From Hymenobacter sp. UV11 (GTDB lineage Bacteria; Bacteroidota; Bacteroidia; Cytophagales; Hymenobacteraceae), in contig NZ_SRII01000008.1 of the NCBI RefSeq assembly GCF_004684095.1, positions 170,207 to 234,206 of the forward strand: DNA of 64,000 bases, read 5' to 3'. This document shows, piece by piece, positions 25,168 through 34,696 of the stretch. Below the pieces are notes generated by a model. The model was not told the origin of the DNA. It did not search any database and saw only the letters and a list, made by a program, of their open reading frames with translations. The translations under genes and the position numbers were made by a program. How positions within the stretch are numbered: position 1 is the stretch's first letter; every line of letters starts with the position of its first letter.

Positions 25168-26052
25168 CTAGCTGGCCGGCACGGCCGCTTCCTTGCTCAC
25201 GTAAAACTTGCGCTCGGTCATGCAGTACACATTGCCTTTGGCCAGCACGTGCATCTTGATATTCTCGATAGACAGGGTAGTGCCTTTTTTGGCGGCGGCC
25301 GCATTGTTATGCACAATGTCGAAGCCATCGAGAATAATAACCAGGTTTGAGCCGATGGTTTCGACCAGGTGGCCGTCGGTGATGAGGATGCCCGTGTCTT
25401 CGCCCAGGCCGATGCCAATGAGCTTGGGGTAGAGCGCTACCGCCTCGATAAGCCGCCCAAAGCGCCCGCGCTTCACAAAGTGCGAGTCGATGATAGCCGC
25501 TGGCGACAGGTTGAGGCCGGTGCCCATCTTCACGGCACCCTTTAACAAGGCATCGGGCACCGAGCCGCCCCGAATCATGTGCTGCGACATGGCCATGGCG
25601 CCGGCGCTGGTGCCGGCAATCACGAAGTGCTCTTCGTTATAGTAACGGCGGGTGAGCGTATCGAGAAAATCGGTTTCGCCAAACATATCGCGCAGGCGCG
25701 ATTGGTTGCCGCCCGAAAACATAACCACGTCGGCGGCCAGCAGGCGTGCCAGGTATTCGGGCTGCCGGGCATCCTCGGGCGTGCGAATATCCAGGATGCC
25801 CACGTTGTGGCAATTGAGCATGGCAAACGAGCCGATGTAAATCGGGCCCACTTCCTGCGGAATCATGGAGGCCGTGGTAACGACCTCAATGCGCGGGTCG
25901 GTTTTGCCCGACTCCGAAACAACGCGCTTGAGAATGCCCAGCTCGAAAAAATTCAGGTAGTACTGGCGCTTGCTGCGGACGGTGGGGTAGGTGCCTTTGT
26001 CCTCGTTGCCCCCAATGGCAATGAGCTTGCCGCGTGGAATAAGATTTTTCAA
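25168..26052 (-). CDS. cyanophycinase-like serine peptidase (S51)
   Basis: About 294 residues if translation starts at the TTG at 26052 (MKNLIPRGKLIAIGG); a TTG at 26082 would overlap a promoter-like box. The catalytic Ser lies in IAGTSAGAMA, preceded by the family motif VMFSGGNQSRL and followed by LGEDTGILI. Cyanophycinase degrades multi-L-arginyl-poly-L-aspartate to beta-Asp-Arg dipeptides. No cyanophycin synthetase is in the window, so the substrate could be exogenous or a related beta-linked peptide. It shares a terminator with the convergent isoaspartyl peptidase. Confidence 0.85.
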   Translation of the reverse strand: MKNLIPRGKLIAIGGNEDKGTYPTVRSKRQYYLNFFELGILKRVVSESGKTDPRIEVVTTASMIPQEVGPIYIGSFAMLNCHNVGILDIRTPEDARQPEYLARLLAADVVMFSGGNQSRLRDMFGETDFLDTLTRRYYNEEHFVIAGTSAGAMAMSQHMIRGGSVPDALLKGAVKMGTGLNLSPAAIIDSHFVKRGRFGRLIEAVALYPKLIGIGLGEDTGILITDGHLVETIGSNLVIILDGFDIVHNNAAAAKKGTTLSIENIKMHVLAKGNVYCMTERKFYVSKEAAVPAS

Positions 26053-26079
26053 CGGTAACCGATAGATGTTGTAAGAAGG

Positions 26080-26087
26080 CAAAAGTA
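26080..26087 (-). promoter_or_regulatory. putative -7 box of the cyanophycinase gene
   Basis: Read on the minus strand this is TACTTTTG, an exact TAnnTTTG. It overlaps the first possible start codon at 26082 and argues for the later TTG start at 26052. Confidence 0.45.
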
Positions 26088-26112
26088 CGGCAGGATGAAA
26101 GGGCAGCCCGCC

Positions 26113-27927
26113 CTACCCCCCGGCCAGCAGCGCATCGAGCGTGCCTGTGGCCACCGAGTGGTAGTTGGGCCGCGCCAGCTGGTAGATGCGCTGGGCCCGT
26201 GCCCGGCCGCCGGGTGTGCCCAGCAGTGCCCGGTAAAGCGGCACCAAAAGCTTGCGCCGCCCCACGTGCCGCAAGAAGTTTTCGAGCGCCGCATCGGCCG
26301 GCGCGTAGCCCGCCCGCAGCGCCAGTGGAAACCAGGCCGCCAACAGCTCAGCATTGCCGGAGGCAGTAAAGTGAAACGCGGCGTCGAGCCGGGCTACGGC
26401 CTCGGCCGGCAGGGTAGGGGGTAGGCCGCGCAGAAAATGCTCCCATTCCTGGCTGCTCCACTCCTTAGTTATATAGTGCAGCTCGGCGGGCGGGGTGCCG
26501 GTGGCCAGCCGGGCTAGGACCGCATCTACGCCGGCCAGGCGGGCCGAGGTAGCGGTGGGCGCGCCGGGCGGCAGGCCGGGGCCATCGAGCCAGGCCGGCA
26601 GGTTGAGGTGCGCGGCTTCGGCGGGCGTGAGTAGTGCCTGGGTGAGGTAGGAAGCGAAGCGGTCGGTATCCATGCTCTGAAACGCAAACCGGGCGAAGTA
26701 CTCCGTAATAAAGGCGTCGAGGCGGGGGCGGCCCACCAGGTGCTCCAGGGTCAGCAGCAATAGGCAGCCCTTCTCGTAGGCAATGTCGTTGAGGCCATCG
26801 TCGGGGTTGCGGCCCGCCAGGTGCAGGCGGGTGGCCGCGCTGGCCGGCCCCAGTTCCTGCAGGGTGTGGTGCAGGTCGGCTTCGCCCAGCACTTGCAGCA
26901 TGTCGGCGTAGGGCCGGCCGTAGAGCTGCTCCATAATACGGCGCTCAAAGTAGACCGTGAAGCCTTCATTCAGCCAGAAATCATTCCAGGTTGCGTTTGT
27001 AACCAAGTTGCCGCTCCACGAGTGAGCCAGCTCGTGCGCCACCAGGCTAGTTAGGCTGCGGTCGCCGGCCAGGATATTAGGTGTTACAAATGTTAAACAA
27101 GGATTTTCCATGCCACCAAATGGAAAACTGCTTGGTAACACAAGTAAATCATAGCGCCCCCACCGGTAGTTTCCATACAATTGTTCGGCGGCCTGTACCA
27201 TATGGTCCAACTCCCCAAACTCGTGGGTGGCGCGGGGTAGGGTTGCGGGCTCGGCGTAAATTCCGGTGCGCGTGCTGAGCGGAGCAAAGTCGAGGCGGCC
27301 CACGGCCAACGCCAATAGGTATGCCGGCACCGGCTGCAGCTGCCGGAAGTGGTAGTGCCCATCGGCGGCGGTGGCCTGCGGGTTCTCGGCGCTCATTAGG
27401 GCCAGTAGCTGCCCCCGCTCTTCGCCCAGAATTTCTACCCCGGCCTCGTAGCTGAAGCGCCGGCCCGGTGAGTCGGGGCAGGGCAGCCAGGTGCGCGCCA
27501 GAATAGCCTGCGACTGCGTGAACAGGAACGGGTACCGGCCAGCCGTTTGGGCCGGGGCCAGCCACTGCAGCGCCGCCGCCTGCGGGCTCGTGCGGTAGGC
27601 GATGCGCACGGCCGCCGTGCCCGCGGGCAGTGCAATGCGCAGCGCCTGGCCCAGCGTCGCGTCGGGCGTGCCCAGCGTGTGCGGTGCCTCAGGGCCGGTG
27701 CCCGCGGCATTTGCCCAGACCTGCTCAATAACCAGGTCGCGGGTATCGAGCACCAGCTCGGTGAACTCGGCCGATGGCGTGGCCAGCCGCCAGGTAGCCG
27801 AGCCCGCCAGGGTCTGGTTCGCGAAGTCTACCGCCAGTGCCAGCATGAGGTGAGCCAACGCCGGCCCTTGCGCGAAGCTGTGCGGGTCGAGGGTGAGAGA
27901 GGGGGTAGGGGCAGAAATAGGGGACAT
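26113..27927 (-). CDS. M1 family metallo-aminopeptidase (leukotriene-A4-hydrolase-like)
   Basis: 604 residues from the ATG at 27927 (MSPISAPTPS); the longer frame to 27981 is unlikely. The zinc site HELAH is at residues 298-302, with the distal Glu in NEGFTVYFE near residue 321. The exopeptidase motif FGGMENP lies upstream. A helical C-terminal domain as in LTA4 hydrolases completes it. It removes N-terminal amino acids from peptides. Its 3' end is close to the cyanophycinase gene, so both may serve peptide catabolism. No signal peptide is seen, so it acts in the cytoplasm. Confidence 0.92.
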   Translation of the reverse strand: MSPISAPTPSLTLDPHSFAQGPALAHLMLALAVDFANQTLAGSATWRLATPSAEFTELVLDTRDLVIEQVWANAAGTGPEAPHTLGTPDATLGQALRIALPAGTAAVRIAYRTSPQAAALQWLAPAQTAGRYPFLFTQSQAILARTWLPCPDSPGRRFSYEAGVEILGEERGQLLALMSAENPQATAADGHYHFRQLQPVPAYLLALAVGRLDFAPLSTRTGIYAEPATLPRATHEFGELDHMVQAAEQLYGNYRWGRYDLLVLPSSFPFGGMENPCLTFVTPNILAGDRSLTSLVAHELAHSWSGNLVTNATWNDFWLNEGFTVYFERRIMEQLYGRPYADMLQVLGEADLHHTLQELGPASAATRLHLAGRNPDDGLNDIAYEKGCLLLLTLEHLVGRPRLDAFITEYFARFAFQSMDTDRFASYLTQALLTPAEAAHLNLPAWLDGPGLPPGAPTATSARLAGVDAVLARLATGTPPAELHYITKEWSSQEWEHFLRGLPPTLPAEAVARLDAAFHFTASGNAELLAAWFPLALRAGYAPADAALENFLRHVGRRKLLVPLYRALLGTPGGRARAQRIYQLARPNYHSVATGTLDALLAGG

Positions 27928-28252
27928 AAGTACAACGTGAAAATTCAGTAATACTGAAATACAAAATTCCTTTAGAATCAACTGGGTTTCTCAGCTTGGA
28001 AGCAGCAAGCCCGAATAGGCGGCCTTGGCGCTGGCTGATAAGTCCGCCTAGAAAGTACGCGACTTACCCCGCTTTAGTCCGGGCTTTTATATTACTTTTA
28101 GGAGCGGAATTTGCATTGATGTTCTTTGCCGGGAACAACCCGCCCGGCAGCTGCTCAGTAAAACGAGTATTTCCTAACATCAGCTTTGCGCGGTGCCGGG
28201 CACTGGCCAGTTATTGTCAGCCCACCCCGCACCCGCCATTTCCCTCTCCTAA
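27928..28252. promoter_or_regulatory. divergent intergenic region with a dyad near the aminopeptidase start
   Basis: TTCAGT-AAT-ACTGAA (27944-27958) is a 6-3-6 dyad 16 bases upstream of the aminopeptidase ATG and could be an operator. The rest must hold the transpeptidase promoter; only weak TTCTTTG-like boxes are visible. An open frame on the plus strand here is not convincing. Confidence 0.35.
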
Positions 28253-30007
28253 ATGCTTTTCAAGATTCGACTACACTTTCTCTCCTTTGCTCTGTTTGTG
28301 GGGCTGCTTGGCCTGCCTGGGCTGCTGGCCTCGTGCGGCAGCAAGGGCAGCCAAACCGAGCAGACCAACCCCAAAAACGATACGGTCGTTACCAACAATA
28401 CCAGCGGCCCCGAGCCACGCCTCGACAGCGTTTTTGTCATTCGGGCCATGCAAGCCAACGCCCGCTTCAAGACGCAGGAGCGCTGGGCCCGCAAGTTTTA
28501 CCGCGAGCGGCAGTTTCGGCTGGGCTGGTTCCGGCAGCATAAGCTCGTGCCGCAAGCCAATACCTTCCTGAGCGTAGTAGCTAAAGCGAAGGATGACGGC
28601 CTGGACCCTAAGCACTATGATACCAAGGAGATAACCGATATGCTAGCCGCGCTCAAAAGCGTGGACCAGGATACTGCGCGCCGTAATCAGCTAGAGCGCA
28701 AGCTCGATGTGGCGCTGTCGGGCAGCTACTTTGCCTGGGCTTCGGACTACTACCGGGGGGTAGCCAACCCCCGCGATACCAAGAACGACGCCTGGAAAGT
28801 CAAGCGCAATAAAATCAAGCTCGACCGGGCGCTGATGACCATTCTGCGGGAGCGCGAGAGCACCTACCCCTACTACGACTTCGCGCCGCTGCACCCCGAG
28901 TACGACCACCTCAAGAAGGCGCTGGCCCTGCTGCGCGCCCGGCAGGCGGCGGGTGGCTGGCCCACGCTACCGGGCACTGCCCACCTCAAACCCGGCGATA
29001 ACCTGCCCGTGGTAGACCTGCTGCGCCAGCGCCTGCTGGGGGGCGAAGCTACCGGCCAAACCCCCGCCACGGTAGCCGCCACGGCCAAGCCCGTCAACAA
29101 CATTACTACCCCCGCCAGCACCCTGTATGACCCCGCGCTGGTGGCGGCCGTCAAAAATTTTCAGCGCGACCTGGGCCTGTCGCCCACCGGCCTGGTAGTC
29201 GGCGAAACCCTGCGCCAGCTCAACGTGCCCATCCAGTCACGCATCAATCAGGTTATCCTGAACATGGAGCGCTGGCGCTGGCTGCCCAAGAAATTTGAGC
29301 CCGATTACCTTATCGTCAACATCCCCGAGTACCGCTTGAGGGTGTACGAGCAGGGCAAGGAAGCCCTTACCATGAAGGTCATTGTGGGCAAGACGCTCAC
29401 CGCGACGCCCGTCTTTTCCGACAAGATGGAGTACGTGGTGCTGGCGCCTTACTGGAACGTGCCCTACAGCATTATCGACAAGGAGCTGCGCGCAAAGCTT
29501 GTGGCCAACCCCAGCTACCTCGACCGCCTCGACATGGAAGTGGTGAAGGGCTACGGCCGCAAAGCCACGGTCATCGACCCCACGACCATTGACTGGGCCG
29601 GCGTCACGCAGGACAACTTTAAGTACACGGTGCGCCGCCGCCCCGGCCCCAAAAATGACCTCGGCGACGTGAAGTTTATCTTCCCCAATTCGAACGATAT
29701 CTATCTCCACGACACCCCCCACGACGAGCTATTTTCGCAAACCAAGCGCAGCTTCAGCCACGGCTGCGTGCGGGTAGAAGAGCCCATCAAGCTGGCAAAC
29801 TACCTGCTGCGCAACAACCCAAATTGGGACCTGACCAGCATTCAGGACACTATCGCCGAGCACCGCGAAAAGTACATTACGCTCAAGGAAAAACTGCCGG
29901 TGTACCTGGTGTACCTCACCGCCTGGGCCGACGCCAATGGCCATGCCCACTTTCGTGATGACATCTACGGCCACGATAAATCGCTCGCTAAGGAGTACTT
30001 TGAGTAG
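28253..30007 (+). CDS. L,D-transpeptidase, lipoprotein (YcbB/LdtD-like)
   Basis: 584 residues. The leader ends in a lipobox, PGLLASC. A scaffold domain with YRERQFRLGWF follows, then a peptidoglycan-binding-like segment (VKNFQRDLGLSPTGLVVGETLRQLN, about residues 305-330). The YkuD catalytic domain has HDTPHDELF and SHGCVRV with the nucleophile at Cys505. These enzymes make 3-3 peptidoglycan cross-links or attach lipoproteins in the periplasm. The domain order and size match YcbB/LdtD-type proteins. Confidence 0.9.
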   Translation: MLFKIRLHFLSFALFVGLLGLPGLLASCGSKGSQTEQTNPKNDTVVTNNTSGPEPRLDSVFVIRAMQANARFKTQERWARKFYRERQFRLGWFRQHKLVPQANTFLSVVAKAKDDGLDPKHYDTKEITDMLAALKSVDQDTARRNQLERKLDVALSGSYFAWASDYYRGVANPRDTKNDAWKVKRNKIKLDRALMTILRERESTYPYYDFAPLHPEYDHLKKALALLRARQAAGGWPTLPGTAHLKPGDNLPVVDLLRQRLLGGEATGQTPATVAATAKPVNNITTPASTLYDPALVAAVKNFQRDLGLSPTGLVVGETLRQLNVPIQSRINQVILNMERWRWLPKKFEPDYLIVNIPEYRLRVYEQGKEALTMKVIVGKTLTATPVFSDKMEYVVLAPYWNVPYSIIDKELRAKLVANPSYLDRLDMEVVKGYGRKATVIDPTTIDWAGVTQDNFKYTVRRRPGPKNDLGDVKFIFPNSNDIYLHDTPHDELFSQTKRSFSHGCVRVEEPIKLANYLLRNNPNWDLTSIQDTIAEHREKYITLKEKLPVYLVYLTAWADANGHAHFRDDIYGHDKSLAKEYFE

Positions 30008-30038
30008 CCTCCAGCCAGGGTAGCACGCCCTGGAAAAT

Positions 30039-30107
30039 GCGATGCTAGCCACAAAAAAACTCCCTGCTACTATGAGTAGCAGGGAGTTTTTTTGTGGCTA
30101 GCATCGC
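30039..30107. terminator. 32-bp perfect hairpin after the L,D-transpeptidase gene
   Basis: Arms 30039-30070 and 30076-30107 are perfectly complementary with a 5-base loop. The central part reads ACTCCCTGCTAC followed by the complementary GTAGCAGGGAGT, flanked by A7/T7 runs, so it can terminate in either direction. Unlike most of these stems it is not between convergent genes. Confidence 0.8.
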
Positions 30108-30208
30108 TTGACGTCTGGGCAGGAAAACAAATGTATGCAGTACTGGTACGTTACATGTGTGTAAAATGTATGGGGAAAGGAGAGAGCATAAAATCTATTC
30201 TTAATCAA

Positions 30209-30250
30209 TTGTAAATACCTCAAGAACACGTTGTAAATACTTTTGTAAAC
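30209..30250. promoter_or_regulatory. direct repeats upstream of the XRE gene (candidate operator)
   Basis: TTGTAAATAC occurs at 30209-30218 and again at 30231-30240, a 22-base spacing (about two helical turns). A partial copy, TTGTAAAC, is at 30243-30250. They lie 73-114 bases upstream of the HTH gene, where an autoregulatory site would be expected. Confidence 0.4.
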
Positions 30251-30322
30251 AAGCTAATTTTCATTAAGCGTCGCCAGCTATTCAATTTTGTTTCGCACAT
30301 TTGTGAAGTAAACAGAATTATT

Positions 30323-31105
30323 ATGATAACGCGCATTCGGCAGCTGCTGGACAGCAAAGAGCTTTCGCCTACCCAGTTTGCCGACCTTATTGGAGTTGGG
30401 CGGCCAGTGGTGAGCCACATTCTGAGTGAGCGCAACAAGCCCAGCTTGGACGTAGTGCAGCGCATTATTGGGGCCTTCCCCGAGATTTCGCTACCTTGGC
30501 TGCTCAGCGGCATCGGCAATATGCTGGATGAAGCTGCTGTAGCGGCTCCTACCCCCGGCACAACCAGCGAAAACGACTCCGCTGCCATCCCCGCTACGGA
30601 GCCCGAACCGGCTTTGCCACCTGCCCCAGCCGCTCCTACCCCCTCACCCGGGGCTGCCCCGCCCCTTGACCCACCCGCCAGCCCAGTTGAGGCCCCGCCC
30701 GTGGCTGCTGCCAGGCCCGTAGCGCCCGCCAAGCCGATAGTAGAGGTTGCCCCCAATGCCGTGCCGGCCCCTGTGCAGACCGAAGCGCCCCCGGCCAGGC
30801 CTTTTCGGGCCGCTCGCTTCGTGCCAGCGGCTACGGCCGTCCCTGCCCCTACGCCAGCAGCCATCCCTTTGCCAGCAGTGCTACCCCAACGTGAGCCCCT
30901 GCCATTGGCGCCTTCCGTGGAGGCTGCTGTAGCAGCTCTGGCTGCTTTCCCGGTTACAAAGGCGCCGGTAGCCAGCCTACCCCCCGCCAGTAGCCCGGTT
31001 GAAACCGCGGCACTTCCCTTTTTGCTGGAGCCTGGCAAAGCAATTCGGCGCATTGTTATTTTTTACCGGGATGGCTCTTTTGCCGATTATCAACCCGAGG
31101 AGTAA
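30323..31105 (+). CDS. XRE-type HTH regulator with long Pro/Ala linker
   Basis: 260 residues. An N-terminal Cro/C1-type helix-turn-helix (residues about 1-65: LSPTQFADLIGVGRPVVSHILSERN) is followed by about 150 residues dominated by Pro, Ala and Val, and then a short conserved end, IRRIVIFYRDGSFADYQPEE. The terminal IVIFY-DGSF element recurs in Bacteroidota HTH proteins and may be a small interaction module. The target genes are unknown. It has a terminator of its own. Confidence 0.82.
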   Translation: MITRIRQLLDSKELSPTQFADLIGVGRPVVSHILSERNKPSLDVVQRIIGAFPEISLPWLLSGIGNMLDEAAVAAPTPGTTSENDSAAIPATEPEPALPPAPAAPTPSPGAAPPLDPPASPVEAPPVAAARPVAPAKPIVEVAPNAVPAPVQTEAPPARPFRAARFVPAATAVPAPTPAAIPLPAVLPQREPLPLAPSVEAAVAALAAFPVTKAPVASLPPASSPVETAALPFLLEPGKAIRRIVIFYRDGSFADYQPEE

Positions 31106-31121
31106 CCCCTTTGCATCTTGT

Positions 31122-31162
31122 AAAATCCCGACCTCCGCTGCCAGGCGGTGCGTCGGGATTTT
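31122..31162 (+). terminator. Rho-independent-like hairpin after the XRE gene
   Basis: An 11-bp stem (31122-31132 with 31152-31162; AAAATCCCGAC/GTCGGGATTTT) ends in T-rich sequence, 17 bases after the stop codon. Confidence 0.7.
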
Positions 31163-32057
31163 GGCTTTTGCGGGTAGGGCTAAGCTTAGCCCAGGGCTGC
31201 TGCTGGTGGCCGGGCAACTGCACCAGCTTCTGCCAAGCGGCCATGGATAAACCAGCCGGCCAGGCCCCTGAATGCTAGCTAAACCAAGTAGCGCTGCTAA
31301 AAACAAGGCAGGCACTAGTTACCTTCATAGCGGCAAGCGGCAAGCTAATAGCTTTTGCCACTGATTTTCTGATAAAGTGCAATTATGCTTTTAGATTGTA
31401 AGTGCACTTCGCGGTAGTTATCAGGCATTATATGCACAACGCCTTGCTATGTTGACTTAGTGAGTTTAATTAAAGATACAGCTAGTGGCAAAAAAAGCTT
31501 TTATAGAAAAAGTTTTGTCTCTCTTACAAGACTGTTTTTCAGGCACTAAAACTCGGGTTATTTAAGTTTATATAAAAGATAAATAGCCTTAATTCTCGCA
31601 CCTGTAATTCTAGCTTAAGTACTACTTATGTAGTATCTGCTGTGTGCCGCGATGCTGGCTGGTGACTACTAAGTATATTGCCAGCGTGTCGTCTTGCAAA
31701 AAGCTAAAATACCCGCACTAACGTACTGCGCACTGCTACGAGTCCTTTGGGCTCATTTGGAGGGGTAGATTAGCCAGGTTTACTAAAAATCAGCACTGCT
31801 ACGCGAAACTGGTCGGCCTAGCATAAAGTTTCTTTTAAATAGGGGGATGACCTAGTTGGGCAGAAGCACTTCAGGCATCTGCCAGTGGCTGGCTTCAAAT
31901 GTAAATAAGCCTGTTATTGGAGTCGATGAGTTAGTGATAGAGGATAGGAATATGATAAGATGGGCTGGATGCGTAGTGAACGGGCGGGAATAGCAAAACC
32001 AGGGCCAATACAATAAAATATGCGACCGTCAGCTTTCAGCTATTGGCTGCCGGGCCT
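31163..32057. other. about 900-base AT-rich region without a recognised gene
   Basis: I find no convincing coding sequence on either strand; the longest open frames are short and unlike proteins. The stretch is clearly more AT-rich than its surroundings and has several TTTAAG/TATAAA-like runs. It might hold a decayed gene, a regulatory RNA or a remnant of transferred DNA. Confidence 0.4.
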
Positions 32058-32065
32058 TACCTTCG
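32058..32065 (+). promoter_or_regulatory. putative -7 box of the small lipoprotein gene
   Basis: TACCTTCG, one mismatch to TAnnTTTG, ends 4 bases before the ATG at 32070, so the message would be almost leaderless. Confidence 0.4.
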
Positions 32066-32069
32066 CGGT

Positions 32070-32246
32070 ATGAAAAGCTTGCGCACCTACTCCCTGCTGC
32101 TGGCCGCCAGCGCGGCCCTGTTTCTGACCGCTGCCTGCACCACGGCCCCCGACGCGGAGAAAGACCCCAAAGCGGATGCCGCATACAAGCGCGACCACCG
32201 AGCTGCTGGATACCGCGAGGCCCAGCGTAGCAACGTCAACTATTAG
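32070..32246 (+). CDS. small lipoprotein, 58 aa
   Basis: Starts at ATG 32070. A basic N-terminus and a hydrophobic stretch end in LFLTAACTTAP, with the lipidated Cys at residue 23. The mature part is a 36-residue polar tail rich in Lys, Asp and Arg. The function is unknown; it is likely anchored in the inner or outer membrane. Confidence 0.65.
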   Translation: MKSLRTYSLLLAASAALFLTAACTTAPDAEKDPKADAAYKRDHRAAGYREAQRSNVNY

Positions 32247-32285
32247 GCAGCGCTCGCGCTCGCTTAATCCCATACCATACAGACC

Positions 32286-32325
32286 AAAAAGCCCCGGCTA
32301 CGCTCATTGCGTACCGGGGCTTTTT
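32286..32325. terminator. bidirectional terminator after the small lipoprotein gene
   Basis: AAAAAGCCCCGG pairs with CCGGGGCTTTTT (32286-32297 with 32314-32325), with an inner TACGC/GCGTA helix. T-runs lie on both strands, and convergent genes flank it. Confidence 0.85.
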
Positions 32326-32351
32326 GTTGCTTTCGGTTAGAAGGAATCGAC

Positions 32352-32831
32352 CTAGATTTCGGCCAGGGCAAATGCGGGCTCCAACTCGGCAGGCAGGGGT
32401 AGAGTAGCCACTAGCTGCTGCTCCAGAAGGTCGGCCCAGGAGCGCAGGTAGAGCACTACGTCGTCGCGCTGGTTGTGGCGCATAGCGTTGCGTCGCTCAA
32501 AGGGAATGGTGTGGCGCACGGCCGGGTCGCTAAGCTTTTCGAGGTGCGTGAGGTCCGCGCGCGAGAAGCCCAGGGCCAGCATTTCATCAATCGTTTGGTC
32601 GAAGGGCAGGCCACTGGTGGGGCAATAGTCCACAAGCTGGCGCTCCCAATCACCATAGCGCTGCAGGGCCTGGGTATGAATCTCGGCCTTGGTGAGGCGC
32701 GTGACCGTTTGGGCCAGGTGGCCGCAGTTGCAGCTGCCCATGTGGCCCCACTGGTAGGGCGCTTCGGTGGCCAGGCGGCGGGCGGTGTTGCGCAGGGCTT
32801 GAATGAGGGGTAGGGAAACGCGGGATGTCAT
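32352..32831 (-). CDS. conserved hypothetical protein with a GSCNCGHLAQ motif
   Basis: 159 residues. The motif YQWGHMGSCNCGHLAQ is striking: a Cys-x-Cys pair flanked by His residues, which may bind metal. A second Cys (DYCPTSG) follows. The remaining sequence is helical. I believe it belongs to a Bacteroidota family of unknown function, but no role can be given. It is downstream of a DEAD-box helicase gene on the same strand and separated from it by a terminator. Confidence 0.65.
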   Translation of the reverse strand: MTSRVSLPLIQALRNTARRLATEAPYQWGHMGSCNCGHLAQTVTRLTKAEIHTQALQRYGDWERQLVDYCPTSGLPFDQTIDEMLALGFSRADLTHLEKLSDPAVRHTIPFERRNAMRHNQRDDVVLYLRSWADLLEQQLVATLPLPAELEPAFALAEI

Positions 32832-32927
32832 ACTAGTGAGCCACTAAGATGGCGTTAAAGTAATACCAGAGAGCTACCCTGAAAAGCCAGTCCGTGAGGT
32901 TTTTGTTTCCTTGTGGGTTAAAAAAAA

Positions 32928-32961
32928 CGAATGCCCCGTGCCGTATAGCGCGGGGCATTCG
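32928..32961 (-). terminator. Rho-independent terminator of the RhlE-like helicase gene
   Basis: On the minus strand an 11-bp stem (32961-32951 with 32938-32928; CGAATGCCCCG) is followed by eight T's. It lies about 80 bases after the helicase stop. Confidence 0.88.
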
Positions 32962-33039
32962 AAAATATGATAGCTACGAAAAGCGAGCGCGTGCCGCGCC
33001 TTGCCGATGCTTAATTCGGCAACGAGCTATGCCCGGCGA

Positions 33040-34488
<1,449 letters not shown>

Positions 34489-34669
34489 GGGGGTAGGAGC
34501 CACCCGCCCGGTGGGGAGTGGCCGGGGCGGAGGCCATCGGCTGCCCACGCGAATACAAGAAAATAAGAGGGATAAAGCCCCTGCCTGGCGCCAGAATGAC
34601 GACGCGGCTGGCCGGTAGCCGTATATACACGGCCAGCAGCTGGTCCGATTGCCAGGCTGCCTTCGGCGG

Positions 34670-34677
34670 CAAAGGTA
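34670..34677 (-). promoter_or_regulatory. putative -7 box of the RhlE-like helicase gene
   Basis: TACCTTTG on the minus strand is an exact TAnnTTTG. It predicts a leader of about 175 nt before the ATG at 34488 and is the same octamer as that upstream of the other DEAD-box gene. Confidence 0.55.
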
Positions 34678-34696
34678 CCGCTTAAAACCCTAACCC

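Noticed and set aside
27996..28571. 191-codon plus-strand frame before and over the start of the L,D-transpeptidase gene
   Set aside because: It overlaps the true gene in another frame, and the protein is Pro/Ser-rich without motif.
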